Shown here: positions 1 through 10,723 of the stretch, piece after piece
Layout: every line of letters begins with the position of its first letter
Position numbering within the stretch: the stretch's first letter is position 1
NCBI GenBank assembly: GCA_021234155.1
Contig: JAJEKV010000113.1
Location: forward strand, 1,240,001-1,304,000
Source of the DNA: Isoetes taiwanensis
Lineage: Eukaryota; Streptophyta; Lycopodiopsida; Isoetales; Isoetaceae
Direction of reading: 5' to 3'
Length of the DNA stretch: 64,000 nucleotides
Notes under the pieces: model-generated
The model's database searches: none
What the model was told of the DNA's origin: nothing
What the model saw: only the letters and a program-made list of their open reading frames with translations
Program-made: the position numbers and the translations under genes

Positions 1-2690
1 CGAATGAAAGAAAAGATACATTGACCTTATGCTAGAAAAAGGTAGGGTCCTCTGTTAAGAATGTGCTTCAAACCTAAACACAGTAGGGTCCTAAAGGATA
101 CAAAATTGAGAGATAAAGCTAGGCAGGGCTTACAACATGCCATTACACCATCCAGTTTCTAGGTTCCCAATTTAGAGTAAAGATATAAGTCTGCACGCAC
201 CATTTTGTTGCTTCTTTCCTTCAAAGGGAAGACTAATGGGAGTATGAAGGACACTATAACCATTAACCTCCATATAGTTTTGGTGGTTTGACAACAGTTC
301 AGAGGATACTAACTGGTAAACACAAAGGCTAACTTTGACCTTGGTTGCCCTTGGCAGCCAAGCATGCCATATCTAATCAATGTAAAAGTATATTAGGAAT
401 TTGATACATTTTATATGCAAAGCAGCTGCTACTCCATATGAGCAGGGTGTTAATTAAAAGCAAATGCTGAAGCATGTGATGATGCTTTAATTAAATACTT
501 GGTACAAACCCTACAACCACTCATCTGACATGATAGTCAGATCATGAAGAGCATTGGCTTGTGGATAAGAGTATTTTGGCTTGTCTAAGACATACAGTCC
601 AATAAAAATAATTTACCCGTCTCCTCTCCAGCTGTACGTAGATGCAGACTTAGTGTTTGCCAAGCTATCTTCCTTTCCATGCCACTATAAAAGTGTGGAG
701 ACGTACATCTGATCCTTATAGGAAAAAACATCTTCCATTATGGTTATATATTGTACATGAATCTATCAGCTAACTTTGGCAAGATTCTTGATACAAAGAC
801 AATAAACATCCATTTTGGCCACGCTTCCACAATGAAGGTTGTGAAGATGAGTTTATTCAGTAGTTTCTTGATTAAAATAGAAAAAAAGCAGGTTACATGG
901 CAAGTTCCTGTTTTTTTAATTCTTAGAGCATAAGTCCAGGAGCACAACAATTAGTGTAAATATCAAACTATGTATTATGGTTTCTAACTAAATGTTTAAA
1001 TGATTACTTGTCACTGAGTTGAGTTCATAACGAACTTACAAGTGGTCAGTCCACTGGATTATACTGGAGCATGTTACCAAACACCTGCAACAGAAACGGA
1101 ATAAACATAAAAGTAATAAAATACAACTTTTTAAAACACCTCAAGCAGAATTAGTGTTTATAAAATGCGAAAAGGGTAAAGTAGCCTCTGAGTAGCGTGC
1201 CGGCCAGCTCTTCCTTGCCTCTGCTATGGAATCGTAAGCCCAAGGTTTTGGGTTTCAAAACTGATGTCTTGTCTGGCTTGCAGATAAGAAGAAGGCAATG
1301 TCAAGCACCACCTACAAACAATAAATTCTTCGATTCTGACGTAAAACGTATCCGTGCCCTATTTCTAGTTACCAGTACAAAATTCTTCGATCCTCCTGAT
1401 TACCAATAGGGCGACGGTCCAGATCAGCCATCAATTTTGATCGTCCACGTCAAATGATATGACACGTCCATAGGAGGTTCTAAAAATTGAATTTAAATCA
1501 ACAAATGATACTCACTATAAACCAACTAAGGAGAGCGTTGAGCACTATGGTTACTTAAAACGGGGAACCAATATCAGAGGAGCTAATATCAGCATCAGCA
1601 CCGAGAGTTGAGCATCTATAACAAAGTTAAGACCGTGCTTTAACATATCGCCGCCAATGTGGTCTTGTGAAAACGAGCTGATCTGCACGTGCAAACTATA
1701 GAAGTGGGTTATCCTTTCTTTTAACTTACAATACTATAACGGAAGGAAATTACTTGGTAATATTGCAAAAAATTAGATAGCTTATATTTACGTATACAAG
1801 AATGCCCTCTGCCTTGAATTAAGCGAGGAAGGTTGGCCCGGCGTCTCTTGGCGGGGGGGTTTGCACATTCAGGTATAGAATCTAAAGCGGGGTAGAATCC
1901 AGCACGGAATGTGGGATTAAAAAGCGGTAAATCTTTGGGTGAAACTACTACCGAATTTTGGGTTGAATCAAAGAGAATGTAAGTAAAACTCTTCTCGTTC
2001 GTAGATTCAAAATAGATTAGCATTCTTTCAAAGAAAATGTTCCATGTGACGCGTGGTGATTGGCGGAAACGGATAAATCCTTTGCTACCTTGTTTTGACG
2101 TTGTTTATACTATATTGTGAGATGGAAGGAAGCGAAAAACTAGCGAAAGCGTAGACAAATTCTAGAATAGACTTCCTACTTATCTAACAATTCTTCTCGA
2201 CCTCATATTTTGTATTCATCCCCAATATTACCTCTCTAAAAGATAAAGGCTGATGGTTTTATAACATTACATCAGTTATTAGCCCGATTGGTTTTGATTG
2301 ACCTTGACTAGTAAACATGACATGATGGATAAAGGTTCGATATGTAGGGTTTGTAATTAAGCCATTCGCCATGTTTGGCCCTTAAGAGGCAAATTGTCTC
2401 AATGTAGTCTAATTTCATCGTCCCTCTATCAGAAGCGGCCATTTTGGATACCCTAATGTTGTATACAACAACTTTGTAAAGAGACTAACACCAAAAATCA
2501 CGAGATTAGCAAGTTATGGCGACTCAAAGTAAGGGGGGATCTGGCGTAAAATTAAGCCATGCCCCTAACCATACATAAATGTGCCAAGCTGCCGGTGTTC
2601 GGCGGGGTTATTGCCTACCAGCGGACTGCGTATAAGTGATACCACCTACCGTGCGCGATTGGAGGCGCATGCGACCATCTCTCCGCGAGC
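1..2690. other. No supported gene
   Basis: AT-rich sequence with only short, unrecognisable open frames on both strands. Around 1310-1410 two similar stretches containing the words aattcttcgatyct lie about 60 bp apart, a weak duplication. I see no domain, RNA gene or clear transposon end. Confidence 0.6.
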
Positions 2691-2695
2691 GGGCC

Positions 2696-3725
2696 ACATC
2701 CCATTAATAAAGCATGATGGATTCAGCGCATTGCACTATGCTTCATGGAATGGACAATTGATCACGATTAAGTGGTTCTTAGATGGGGAAGGAGCTTTAG
2801 AAGGAAAGCAAAGCTTGCACTTTATCTTGCTGCAAGAAAGGTAATTGCAAAGTAGCCAAAATTACGGTGGAAGGCGGGGGTCGGGGGCATATCAATCCGG
2901 TCGAACATCGCCAAGAATGGTGAAACCCTTCTCCATTATCGCGGACCTATGGGACCAAGCAATGATGTTGAGTTGATTTATTAACACAATAAAGATACTT
3001 GTTCTTTTACATTTGTAAATGCTTGGAAGATTTGCCACCCATTGAATAGGAAAGGATAGTCGAGGGGTAGAAATACAATGCATTGGGGTATGAACCAAAA
3101 ACAAATTAAAACACTATACAAATTCATAGTCTTAGGATGAACAACAATGGTATGTTGGCTCTAGACAATAGGAAACTCACTTCTTTGTCATGCGCTCGTG
3201 AATGGGCATGTCGAGTTTACAAAGGGAGCTAATCAAGAGGCTGGTGTAGCGTGATTTTTGAAAAATGGATTAAAACCTGGCCCGAGTGGAAATGAATGAA
3301 TACCTCAGCTTGAATGATGAGACTTTAGTGAAGAAGATTAAAAGTATCTTCCTCCGCATCAATGATTAAAAACATTATTTCAGAAATGCCATTTTTGTGG
3401 ATAGCTTTCAGTGGGACAAAAATGTAGCCAAATTAATTGTGGAACAGTAATCTGAGGGAGATGGGATTGGAAGATATTATCAATGGGAAAGATGGGGTGG
3501 TGAACACCGCGACACTTCATTAGGCGACCATTTTGAATAAACAAAGCATGTTTGTAGTCTTTTGAGATGCAAGAATTTAAAAGGAAAAGCGGTGGTTAAC
3601 CAAGATAAATAAATGCAGTAAGGCTGCATTTGCACTATGCCATAGAGAGTGCGGAGGATATCCCGGACTTAGCGATGCAAATAGATGTTATTAAAGATGT
3701 ATGTGTGGAGCGCTGAGCGGGCACC
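2696..3725 (+). pseudogene. Decayed ankyrin-repeat gene fragment
   Basis: Conceptual translation with several frame changes gives successive ankyrin-like helices. Near 2716-2790 it reads DGFSALHYASWNGQ followed by IKWFLDGEGALEGK, the classic DGxTALHxA...G pattern. Near 2846 it reads GNCKVAKITVEGG; near 2910-2975 NIAKNGETLLHYRGP; near 3170-3215 GNSLLCHALVNGHVEF; near 3385-3450 a stretch ending in DSFQWDKNVAKLIVE; and near 3625-3700 LHYAIESAEDIPD. The words keep their order and orientation, but stops and frameshifts separate almost every repeat, so this is a relic. Ankyrin repeats are protein-protein interaction modules, so they do not reveal the parent function. No kinase, ion-channel or other partner domain is visible nearby. 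Confidence 0.6.
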
Positions 3726-5760
3726 TCTAGATTCTATGTGGAAGGTCAAATGCAATATTAATTGGTGCAACTTTGATTTCCTCCTCGATGAGTCAAAGCG
3801 CTGCGCAATGAAAGCTTTACGGGTGGCCAACATACTTTTCTTTTCCTTCTTCATTTGCCACAATAAGTACAAAAATTTCTTGGTACATTCTTCCAAGACC
3901 CCATCCATCTCAACATACATCAAAGTTATAAAGGCTTCTCCTTTGCATAGAAAGCATTCTCTTTGGATTCTCTATTACTTTTGTTTCTTGTAGCATTTGT
4001 ATCGACTACCTTTATTGTTACTTCAACTTTTGTTCAAGTCAAGTCACAGAAAGCAAGTCACATCTCCACTTGATTTACCATTCTTGGTTCTCTACTTTGT
4101 GGTTCCTTTAGGGTCTTTTTAGGCACATGACCGCGTCGATTTTGGTGAGGTGGAGGTGCTACGTGGATAGATTTTGGTGAGGTGGAGGTGCTACGTGGAT
4201 GGGCTAAATTGCAAAGGAAGGTTGCTAGGCTTGGATTTGGGCTGGTGTGTGTGCTAAAAAAAAAAAAGAAAAATGCCAACGTTGCTGGGCTTTTTGTCGG
4301 GCATAAAAACTAATAAAGATGATAGTTTTTAGGAACATCTAATAAAGCATTGAATACCGATCATTATTACTAGGCTTATTGGGCTTTCCATCGGGTATGT
4401 TGTTAATGTAAAAGATGTAAAAGAAAAAAAATTATGCTTGAGGTGATTGAGAATGGTTCATATTTGACTATACGTGGAAACAAATATTAACATTGTAATC
4501 ATTTTTTATTTTGTGGAACTTTTGGACCATGCAAGGATTTGCGTTCAAACAATTTCGCAGAACCAATACATCGTACAATATATTTAATTTGCACATTGAA
4601 CAATTAGTAATTATGACAATCTTTTCTTATTTACCAAACATTAGATCGTGCGTGATCCTGAAAAAGTACAACCCAAATAAACAAGGTGCACGAAGGATTT
4701 GCCCTCAGATGTCACGAGGGATGTGGCATAGTCTTTGATGCATAGCGCTCAGAACCAAAAATAAGTTCATGATTGTTTTAACTTAGTTGATCTCTAAAAC
4801 TAATCTTAAACCGCGAGATGTTACCTCCTTGTAACACACACTAGTCGATTCAAAAGTGTAAGAAAAGTTTTGCAAGTTTCTTGTATGGCATATCAATGGC
4901 AACATACAACACACTAGCTCTTAGCTTTATCGGATGGTTAAACTCAAAGCATTCTTCACACTTTTCATATGTCCACATATTTAGATAAGCTTGTCACACT
5001 GCTCAAACATTAGGATTAGTTTAGGTATAAGAGTAAACTAGTATTTAACCTTTTGAGGATGTAAACTAAATGGTTGATTGCCATCAAACTTACATTAAGC
5101 ATGTCTTTGCATATGCATAAAACTCAGGACCATGAAATGGAAAGGCTGTGAAAAAAAGAAATGAACTAATCTCTTATCTAAGTAAGAACAAGCGTCAACA
5201 TTTTGTTCAAAGGGTGGAGCCAACAGATTCGAAAAATTTTAGGCCCGGCCCGATAAGCAAAAGAAAGGAACATTACAGTATACTAAGATAAATCCTTGCC
5301 CCATATACATGTGGATGTATTTGCATTTGCTTTCCTTGCAAAATGGCGGCAAGATCTCCCGAGGTTAAATTAGGTTCTTTGGAAACTCCACGGCCACAAA
5401 CTTTCTCTTCCAACCTCCTAGCTCATGCGAACTTGGCGAGTCTAAAATTAGAACATAACGATCTTCTCTTATTTCTAAAATATTTGAACTTGAAATCACG
5501 GTGAATATCGATAAAGGATTAAATAGTGAACCTTAATTTGTTTTAGGCACTGGAATGACTTCTTCAACGAGTTTGATGTTTGTGGCTCCTAAGTGACTTC
5601 TTCCAAAATGCCTTGGGAATGTTAGCAGGAAGGTGCGTACACCGCCGAGGGTATACAAGATTGAGCTCTTTGGTCGATTGACATTCTTAGCTCAAAAATC
5701 GGCTCTACAAAATTGGGCGCGTGAAATTGAGGCCTCTCCGGCTAGTCGGTTTTCGGCGTG
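3726..5760. other. No supported gene
   Basis: Low-complexity and AT-rich DNA. An 84-codon frame on the - strand at 3669-3923 looks protein-like but matches no family I know. The 32-bp tandem duplication at 4138-4200 is listed separately. Confidence 0.5.
4138..4200. repeat. 32-bp tandem duplication, two copies
   Basis: A 31-base unit beginning gattttggtgaggtggaggt and ending cgtggat occurs at 4138-4168 and again, identical, at 4170-4200 with one base between. The perfect identity suggests a recent slippage or repair duplication. Confidence 0.9.
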
Positions 5761-5764
5761 GTTG

Positions 5765-6080
5765 TCACAATAATAGAAACCACTTAGCTAATTCTGACCA
5801 ATAATAGGTTTGGGCTTGATTATTGTCATATTCGATATTCTTGGCATATACATGGAATGTACCACAAACCCATGAACAAGGAGTTTGCTTGCCAGAACAA
5901 CCCAAAAAAGCTTTCTTGTCGAGAAAATAACAAACAATTGTAGCCATTAGATTTTTTGGTCCTAGAATATACTTGAAGATGCTCCAAGCCACCTCTCACT
6001 AACAATTTGCCCTTAACAGGGGTAATCCAAAAGATTTTGTCACTATTACCTTTCCCCGCTTAAATAAGCCCTTTCTTTTA
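5765..6080 (-). pseudogene. Possible LINE reverse-transcriptase thumb fragment
   Basis: The complement translates near 6050-5985 to SDKIFWITPVKGKLLVRGGL, and continues in a shifted frame with a stretch ending in FLDKKAFWVVLASK. This resembles the segment of plant L1 reverse transcriptases just past the catalytic core (W...C.P...GGLGI...N.ALLAKW...). No YADD box or zinc-finger follows recognisably. The similarity is short and needs two frame changes, so this is a weak call. Confidence 0.28.
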
Positions 6081-7329
6081 TCTTTTAGACATCCTCCATT
6101 AAGTGTTATGACATGCTCCTGATTTGGAAAAATCTTGTGTCTATGCATGTTTTTTGCTTTAGAAGATTCTCCTTAGTGTCCCAACAACATACTTTGTATA
6201 TATTGGGTGCATTGTACAATGATGTCAAACTCAGTAATTATTTATTTGCCTTGGATATGGCCTCCTTCCTATCATCATAATCCAAATATCAAGCATTACC
6301 CAGTTGATGAAATTGACAATGACCTTGGAAAGCTTTTTGTTTCTTCTGTAGCGATTTTTCCTTTACTTTTTATGCCTTTAAGAGCGACTTCTTAAAATCT
6401 CTTCTTCTTCCTCTCTGCAATCTATTTTTGGCGGCTACCTATTCTTTACATGAATATTAGACCTTGCTGAAATTATTGCTTCTTTGCATGTCTCAAAATA
6501 CATCACTAGGAATTGGAGATGATATTACCTCAGTGCTTCAAATCAATGAAACTTTAGTCAGCATGTCATTGGAAATGCCATCCTTCACACTCCGAATTTT
6601 GGGATGGAATGTTGAGCGTGAATTTTAAATGACAAGCTCACTGAATCTTGGCCTCCAAATCGAGATGTAAATTAGGTTGTATAAGTTGCAACAAAATCCA
6701 TTGATTTCCAAGCGAGCTGGAAAACTTCAAAATAAGAAATTATCCATCCATTTTCTTAAGGAAAAATGATCTAAATACCCCTATATTTTCGCGTATTTTA
6801 CAAAAATAGCCTTTATATTCGGTTATTTCCCGAATGCCCTTGGCCAACAAAAATACCTCTTTGTATTATAAGCGTATTTACATAAATGCCTCCCCAATTA
6901 TTCTGAGTACTAGCTTATGCCTTTCAAATAAGTTAAAATTTATCAAAACATAAAGCACAAAAATGGACATATTGACAAAAAAGAATGCTCTTTTAAGAGA
7001 ATGCGATTTATTCTGACAAAATTTTCCTTGAGCTTTAGTATTTTGTTGAGGTGGAGAATGACCCATTTCAGCAAGAACAAGAAATTGGAGAAGTAAATGC
7101 GGTTACAAGATTACAAAAGGTGATCCAAGAACCAAGAGTAGTGCCGATAGTGGAGAAAAACTAAGACTTCTTTTTCCAAGGCTTTGATCGACAAGCTTTG
7201 AAGGTATCAAAGACCTAAGAAGATGCAATTCAATGTGCTGCCCACGTAACAGTTTCAGTCTATGGAAGAAAATCCGCCCATATTGATACCTCCTATGGTG
7301 GATGAGAAAATTCAAAAATGAAGATGATG

Positions 7330-7900
7330 TGATCAGCCAAGTTTTGGCCACTAAAGTTACACTTACTCTTGAGCAATTGATGCATTATTCTCCAAATTTG
7401 TTGCAAGAGTTAAGGGGAAGAACAAAATCATAAATTTCAAGTCCAACAAATCATCTCAAATGATACCAATAAGACTAGAATGGAGCCACCAAATCCTAAG
7501 AATCCAAGGATCCAGTGGCCATTTCTTTTGTGATGCTAGTCTTAATGGATATTTAATCAAAGACGCCAACATAGATATCAAGCAGAGTGAATGTAATACC
7601 TTACCACATAATGCTTCAAGTTGATTGAAAATGATGGAACCGACAACTATGATGCTCAAAGCATTTAATCAAATGAAGGTGCAACTTATAGGAGTCATAA
7701 GAAATGTCTTATGCAAGGTATATGAGGTGGAAGCAATCTTGGATTTCATGGTTTTGAAATTTTCGAGAGAGTGTGCATGCTGAAACTTATACTTTGTTGT
7801 TGAGCCATACATGGTTAGATGTCGCATGTCGAGACTTCATGGAGGAAGCTTTGAAATGAACATCTTTCAAGGAGATCATCCTCCCAAAATCAAAAAGGTA
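7330..7900 (+). pseudogene. Gypsy gag-pol junction and protease region (degenerate)
   Basis: Shortly upstream of the protease the + strand reads VTLTLEQLMHYSPNLLQEL (about 7357-7405), a pattern found before the protease in plant Tat/Athila polyproteins. Near 7675-7760 it reads VQLIGVIRNVLCKVYEVEA followed by ILDFMVLKFSRE, and near 7793 YTLLLSHTWLDVA, which matches the flap and the LLLGRPWL motif of retroviral-type aspartic proteases. The catalytic DSG/DTG is not seen; it should lie near 7560-7640, where the frame is broken. It would have processed the Gag-Pol polyprotein. Confidence 0.55.
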
Positions 7901-8158
7901 CCTTTCTTTGCAATTCTTCTTTGAGCGGGCCGCAGTTAGAAATCAGCAAAGAGAATGCTATGGTGTCAGGGCAGCAAGGTTTTTAGTTGTTTTCATGTCT
8001 TGGAAGTGGGTGACAAGGAAGATAAGACTTTGTACAAGTGGTGGTTAAAAGGTACCCAAATTTCAGAAATATGTCATTTACAGCAGGAAGTTGCAGATAA
8101 GTATATCCAAAGACTTGAAAGTATTGGTGAAGGTGAGTTATAAGAGACTCTTGTAAAC

Positions 8159-8710
8159 ATGCAGGAGGAGTCCATTGAAAGACCCATTGCTGAGACTTTA
8201 TTTCAGCAAGGTATTGATCAAGATCAAGTAGAGATATTGATTTTGACATCAAGCATGGATTGGGTAAACAGAAATCAGCCCACTATACAAGGACAAATGT
8301 ATTTTGATGGTGCATTCTCTAAACTCAAGAATTATGGAGGTGTAGGAGTATTTCTAATATATGGGCATAAGAAGAAGATTGTTACATTGAGTATGCCATG
8401 CACTGCAAGCAGTAATAATGAGGCTGAATATCATGTACTTATTCAAGGAATGACTTTGGCAAAGAAGAAGCATGTTGATTGGTTGACTATTTTTGGAGAC
8501 TCTTTCTTGGTGTGTCAACAACTTATGGATCAATTTCAGATTTTAAGTGCTAATTTGAGAGCCTTACATCAACAAGCCATGGATTTGAAGTCCTATTTTC
8601 AAAGAAGGTATTGTGGCACATGTTCCAAGAGAACAAAATAGTGTGGTGGATGCTTTAGCATAATCGCAATGGTGCAAGCAAATTGGTGGCATGCTACATT
8701 CTCGAGGATG
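8159..8710 (+). pseudogene. Archaeal-type RNase H domain of the gypsy element
   Basis: An open stretch of about 160 codons from 8159 contains YFDGAFSKLKNYGGVGVF (first catalytic Asp in YFDGA, about residue 49), NNEAEYHVLIQG (catalytic Glu) and IFGDSFLVCQQL (second catalytic Asp in GDS). After a +1 frame change near 8610 it continues KGIVAHVPREQNSVVDALA (last Asp), then reaches a stop codon. The NN(Q/E)AEY and PREQN...DALA signatures are those of the extra archaeal-like RNase H carried by plant Tat elements, not the RT-linked native RNase H, which lies separately at 17640-18180. The domain sits before the reverse transcriptase, between protease and RT. All four acidic residues are readable, so the domain decayed late. 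Confidence 0.8.
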
Positions 8711-8737
8711 AGGTGAATCAGATCAGTCCATGTTCAC

Positions 8738-8932
8738 CGTGAGTCGCCACATGCACCATATTCATCATACCATCACATCCATTACAACCACCACAAATCA
8801 CACACGCACCACATTTATCACACTCACCACACTCACCACATCACCACATGCACCACATTCATCACACAGTTACCACAGCCACCACACTCACCATTGGGCC
8901 ACCACATTCATCACAATCACCACATTCCGTCA
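8738..8932 (+). repeat. CAC-rich degenerate tandem tract inside the pol region
   Basis: About 190 bases almost without G on the + strand, made of variants of caccacattcatcac and cactcaccacactcac. Read in one frame it gives a His/Thr-rich string, but this is a consequence of the repeat. It lies between the archaeal-type RNase H and the reverse transcriptase. A second CAC-rich array lies after the integrase (19915-19990). Confidence 0.85.
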
Positions 8933-8949
8933 AGAACATCAATATTTCT

Positions 8950-9858
8950 CCGTGAAATCAAGAAGAATTGGTTACTATTGGAGGAGATCTTACTCAACAG
9001 GAGGAACATGATTTGATATCTTTGTTAAGAGAATTCAGGGATGTTTTGGCAAGAAATTACAAAGAATTGAAAGGCATTCCACCAGAGGTTGTGGTTCATA
9101 CCATTGATTTGAAACAAGGATCAAAACCACCAACAAGCTCAAAGGAGAATGAGTCCAACCCATAGAGGAGCAAGTAAATGTTGAAGTCATGAAGCTTTTG
9201 GAGGCGAGATTTATTGTACCAGTGCCAAATTCAGATTGGATCAGTTCTATTTGTACAAGTGAGAAAGCTAAATAACTCAATCCGAGTATACATTGATTAC
9301 AAGGATCTCAACAAAGCTACCAAAAGATATCATTTTCCTACACCATTTATAGACATCTTGTTGGATAATGTTGCAGAAATCAGGCCTATTCTTTCTTGGA
9401 TGGTTACTCAAGATATAATCAGATCCAAATCTATCCACCACATCAAGCAATGACGGCTTTTTTGAACACCTTTTGGCATCTATGCTTATAAGGTATTACC
9501 TTTTGGCCTTACAAATGCTCCAAAGCAAGTTATGACCTATGCTTTTCACTATATTTTAGACTTCTTGAGAGTCTTTATAGATGACTTAACAATATTTTCT
9601 AATCCAAGAACGGATCACTTGGATCATCTCAGAAAAGTTCTTGAAAGATGCCGATTGTATGACATAAGTTTGAATCCTGCTAAGTGTATTTTCTTCACTA
9701 GAGGAGGAAAACTATTGGGCAATTATGTTTCGTAAAAAGGGGTTACAAGTGGATCAGGTAAGATTAAAAGCCCTTTGGAGAAGGTGAAACCACCTACAAA
9801 TATATCCCAAGTGAGAAGCTTATATGGCCAACTCCGCTTTTAGTAGGAGGTATTTGCA
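8950..9858 (+). pseudogene. Gypsy reverse transcriptase, 5' part
   Basis: The domain starts with VTIGGDLTQQEEHDLISLL followed by FRDVLA and VVHTIDLKQGSKPP, the usual entry into plant gypsy RT. Then come MKLLEARFIVPVPNSDW, a broken palm segment with YKDLNKATKRYHFPTPFID (9298-9354), GYSRYNQIQIYPPHQ in another frame, FGLTNAPKQVMTYAF, and FLRVFIDDLTIFS at about 9560-9600. The catalytic box reads FIDD rather than the common YVDD/YIDD. It ends SLYGQLRFYRRYLH at the LINE junction. At least three frame changes and two stops are present. It would have copied the element RNA into DNA. Confidence 0.8.
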
Positions 9859-9859
9859 C

Positions 9860-9882
9860 TTTTTTTTTTTTTTTTTTTTTTT
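9860..9882 (-). repeat. Poly(A) tail of the LINE (T23 on + strand)
   Basis: Twenty-three consecutive T on the + strand, followed by the complement of a typical plant L1 3' end. This fixes the 3' boundary of the LINE. Confidence 0.9.
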
Positions 9883-10723
9883 GAGAGTAAGAGTAAATTT
9901 TTCCATTAATCAAGAAACACAAGAACATAGATCCGCTTTGATCAGCAGATTAAAGCATATCAAAGATCTTTATACATAAACGTCCATCAAAATGTTGTGA
10001 TGTGAAGTATGAAGAGTATGTAGCAGAAATTAGACCCTGAGGTGATGTGAATTGGTCAAAAGATACTTGATGAGTAGAGATAGTCTTCCAAAAATGAGAT
10101 AGTCTTCAAATCGCGACCCCAACCAAGAATTAATGTTAAAACTCGAAAGTAACAAAGAACCAAAATTCTCAAGCAAGATTAGGAGATACCATTGAGCAAT
10201 TAATGTCTTAGCAGACTTGGATTGGAAGTCGATACAAGGATGAGGCTAATGGGTCCAAATGAGAGGGAGTCAAGCTTAGAGTTGAAGAAGGCATAGAAAG
10301 AGTCACAGATCCAAAGGTGTAACTACCAAGAGTCCGCTTTCAAAGAATGCTATCCATGCAAGATAGGTCGATACATACCAAACAAAGCAAGGAACCAAAC
10401 AAATCAGCCGCCAGCCCCAGGAGTGTAGTAATCGCTTCTCAATCTTGAGAATTGTTCCTACCATGTATCTCAGGGTACATGGAGAGGAAATCAAACATAG
10501 TGTAGACTTGCACCACTTCTCTGCAGAACATTCTTGCAATAGTCGCGGTCCAAATTTTCTTCATTTTCAAGAGAGAGTTTGTTGAAGAATAGTTTCTGAT
10601 CAAGATCAGCTTCCCTTTTGAGCAGATTGTCCTCCAAATCACCTATGCTCTTCTTTGCATTTCTTCAAGTAGGCTAACATCATCCCCAAAAGCAAAGATT
10701 AGAATTTATAACATTGAAGTTAG

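Noticed and set aside
8730-9011. A 93-codon His/Thr-rich open frame that could suggest a metal-binding protein
   Set aside because: It is a direct reading of the CAC tandem tract inside the gypsy pol region and has no structure beyond the repeat.
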